From an uncultured Loktanella sp. (GTDB lineage: Bacteria; Pseudomonadota; Alphaproteobacteria; Rhodobacterales; Rhodobacteraceae): DNA of 7,147 nt. Below, piece after piece: positions 6,906 to 7,147 of this stretch. The position numbers and the translations under genes were made by a program. Position 1 is the first letter of the stretch; every line of letters begins with the position of its first letter. The notes beneath the pieces were generated by a model that was not told where the DNA came from, ran no database searches, and saw only the letters and a list, made by a program, of their open reading frames with translations. The stretch lies in contig CAJXTP010000155.1 of assembly GCA_913061335.1 (NCBI GenBank), forward strand, positions 1 to 7,147. The letters run 5' to 3'.

Positions 6906-7101
6906 ATGAACAAAGCGATTACTGATGGGGTCGTGCTGATGCCACTGCCGTTTGCAGCAGGTCTTGGTGTATGGTCAAGCGGCGATGGAACGCCCGGGTC
7001 CGATACCTACGCAATCAGCGGGAACGGCGTTTTTGTATCCGCTGATCAGGATTTCGGCGGTTGCCTTGAAGTACTGAAAGATACGGCGACGGCATATGTG
7101 C
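6906..7101 (+). CDS. Uncharacterised protein, 5' part only (cut by the contig end)
   Basis: Sixty-five genomic codons follow the ATG at 6906: MNKAITDGVVLMPLPFAAG, then GVWSSGDGTPGSDTY, GNGVFVSADQDFGGCLEV and DTATAYV. I do not recognise an enzyme motif. There is no clear cleavable signal peptide; residues 9-22 are mildly hydrophobic, with prolines. The Gly/Ser/Asp-rich, aromatic-dotted composition resembles the start of large secreted, beta-rich proteins. I have a faint memory of similar N-termini (MNKAITDG, ADQDFGGCLE) in Rhodobacterales hypothetical proteins, some with beta-helix repeats, but this is unverified. The good ribosome binding site and codon use like the neighbours support a real gene. 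From 7102 the frame continues into adapter, so residues after about 65 (PVSYTHL and on) are artefact. The gene lies 116 bases after lysS on the same strand and may have its own promoter. Confidence 0.7.
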
Positions 7102-7147
7102 CTGTCTCTTATACACATCTCCGAGCCCACGAGACCTCTCTACATCT
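7102..7147 (+). other. Nextera transposase adapter with i7 index and start of P7, sequencing artefact
   Basis: Positions 7102-7120 are exactly the reverse complement of the Tn5 mosaic end (CTGTCTCTTATACACATCT). Positions 7121-7135 (CCGAGCCCACGAGAC) complete the i7-side Nextera adapter. Positions 7136-7143 (CTCTCTAC) occupy the i7 index place and equal the index I recall as N707. Positions 7144-7147 (ATCT) begin the P7 flow-cell sequence. None of this is genomic. Confidence 0.98.

Noticed and set aside
1..7147. Terminal inverted repeats of about 32 bp bounding the whole window, as in a transposon
   Set aside because: Both ends match the Nextera adapter and the right one carries an index and P7 bases. 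No transposase gene is present inside.

Overview
The window looks like an assembled contig from a marine-type alphaproteobacterium of the Rhodobacterales (Roseobacter group). This rests on recognising the proteins by eye: a class I lysyl-tRNA synthetase, a small TerB-family protein and a PBP4 of the kinds usual in that group, with moderate GC and a compact layout. No database search was possible. Genomic sequence appears to run only from about 33 to 7101. Both ends are Illumina Nextera (Tn5 transposase) adapter: 1-32 on the left and 7102-7147 on the right, where an 8-base i7 index can also be read.

Layout from left to right. On the minus strand, 34-1182 is the first two thirds of ettA (ABC-F translation factor), cut by the left contig end. 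A 150-180 bp divergent region separates it from a plus-strand aldo/keto reductase of the YghZ/Gpr type (about 1365-2396). After a spacer of about 150 bp with a possible terminator comes nadD (2546-3142), followed 37 bp later by dacB/PBP4 (3180-4673), probably in one transcript. dacB converges, with only 12 bp between stop codons, on a minus-strand TerB-family gene (4686-5105). That gene is divergent from a class I lysyl-tRNA synthetase (5224-6789, or from 5179). A short hairpin follows the synthetase. The last gene (6906 onward) is the start of an uncharacterised protein cut by the right contig end.

Functionally these are mostly housekeeping genes: control of translation (ettA), tRNA charging with lysine (lysS), NAD synthesis (nadD) and peptidoglycan remodelling (dacB). 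With them are a carbonyl-detoxifying reductase and two less understood proteins. No mobile element, CRISPR array, RNA gene or defence system was seen. I found no convincing undescribed system. The points most worth checking are the adapter ends, several start-codon choices, the TerB internal duplication and the unknown protein at the right edge.
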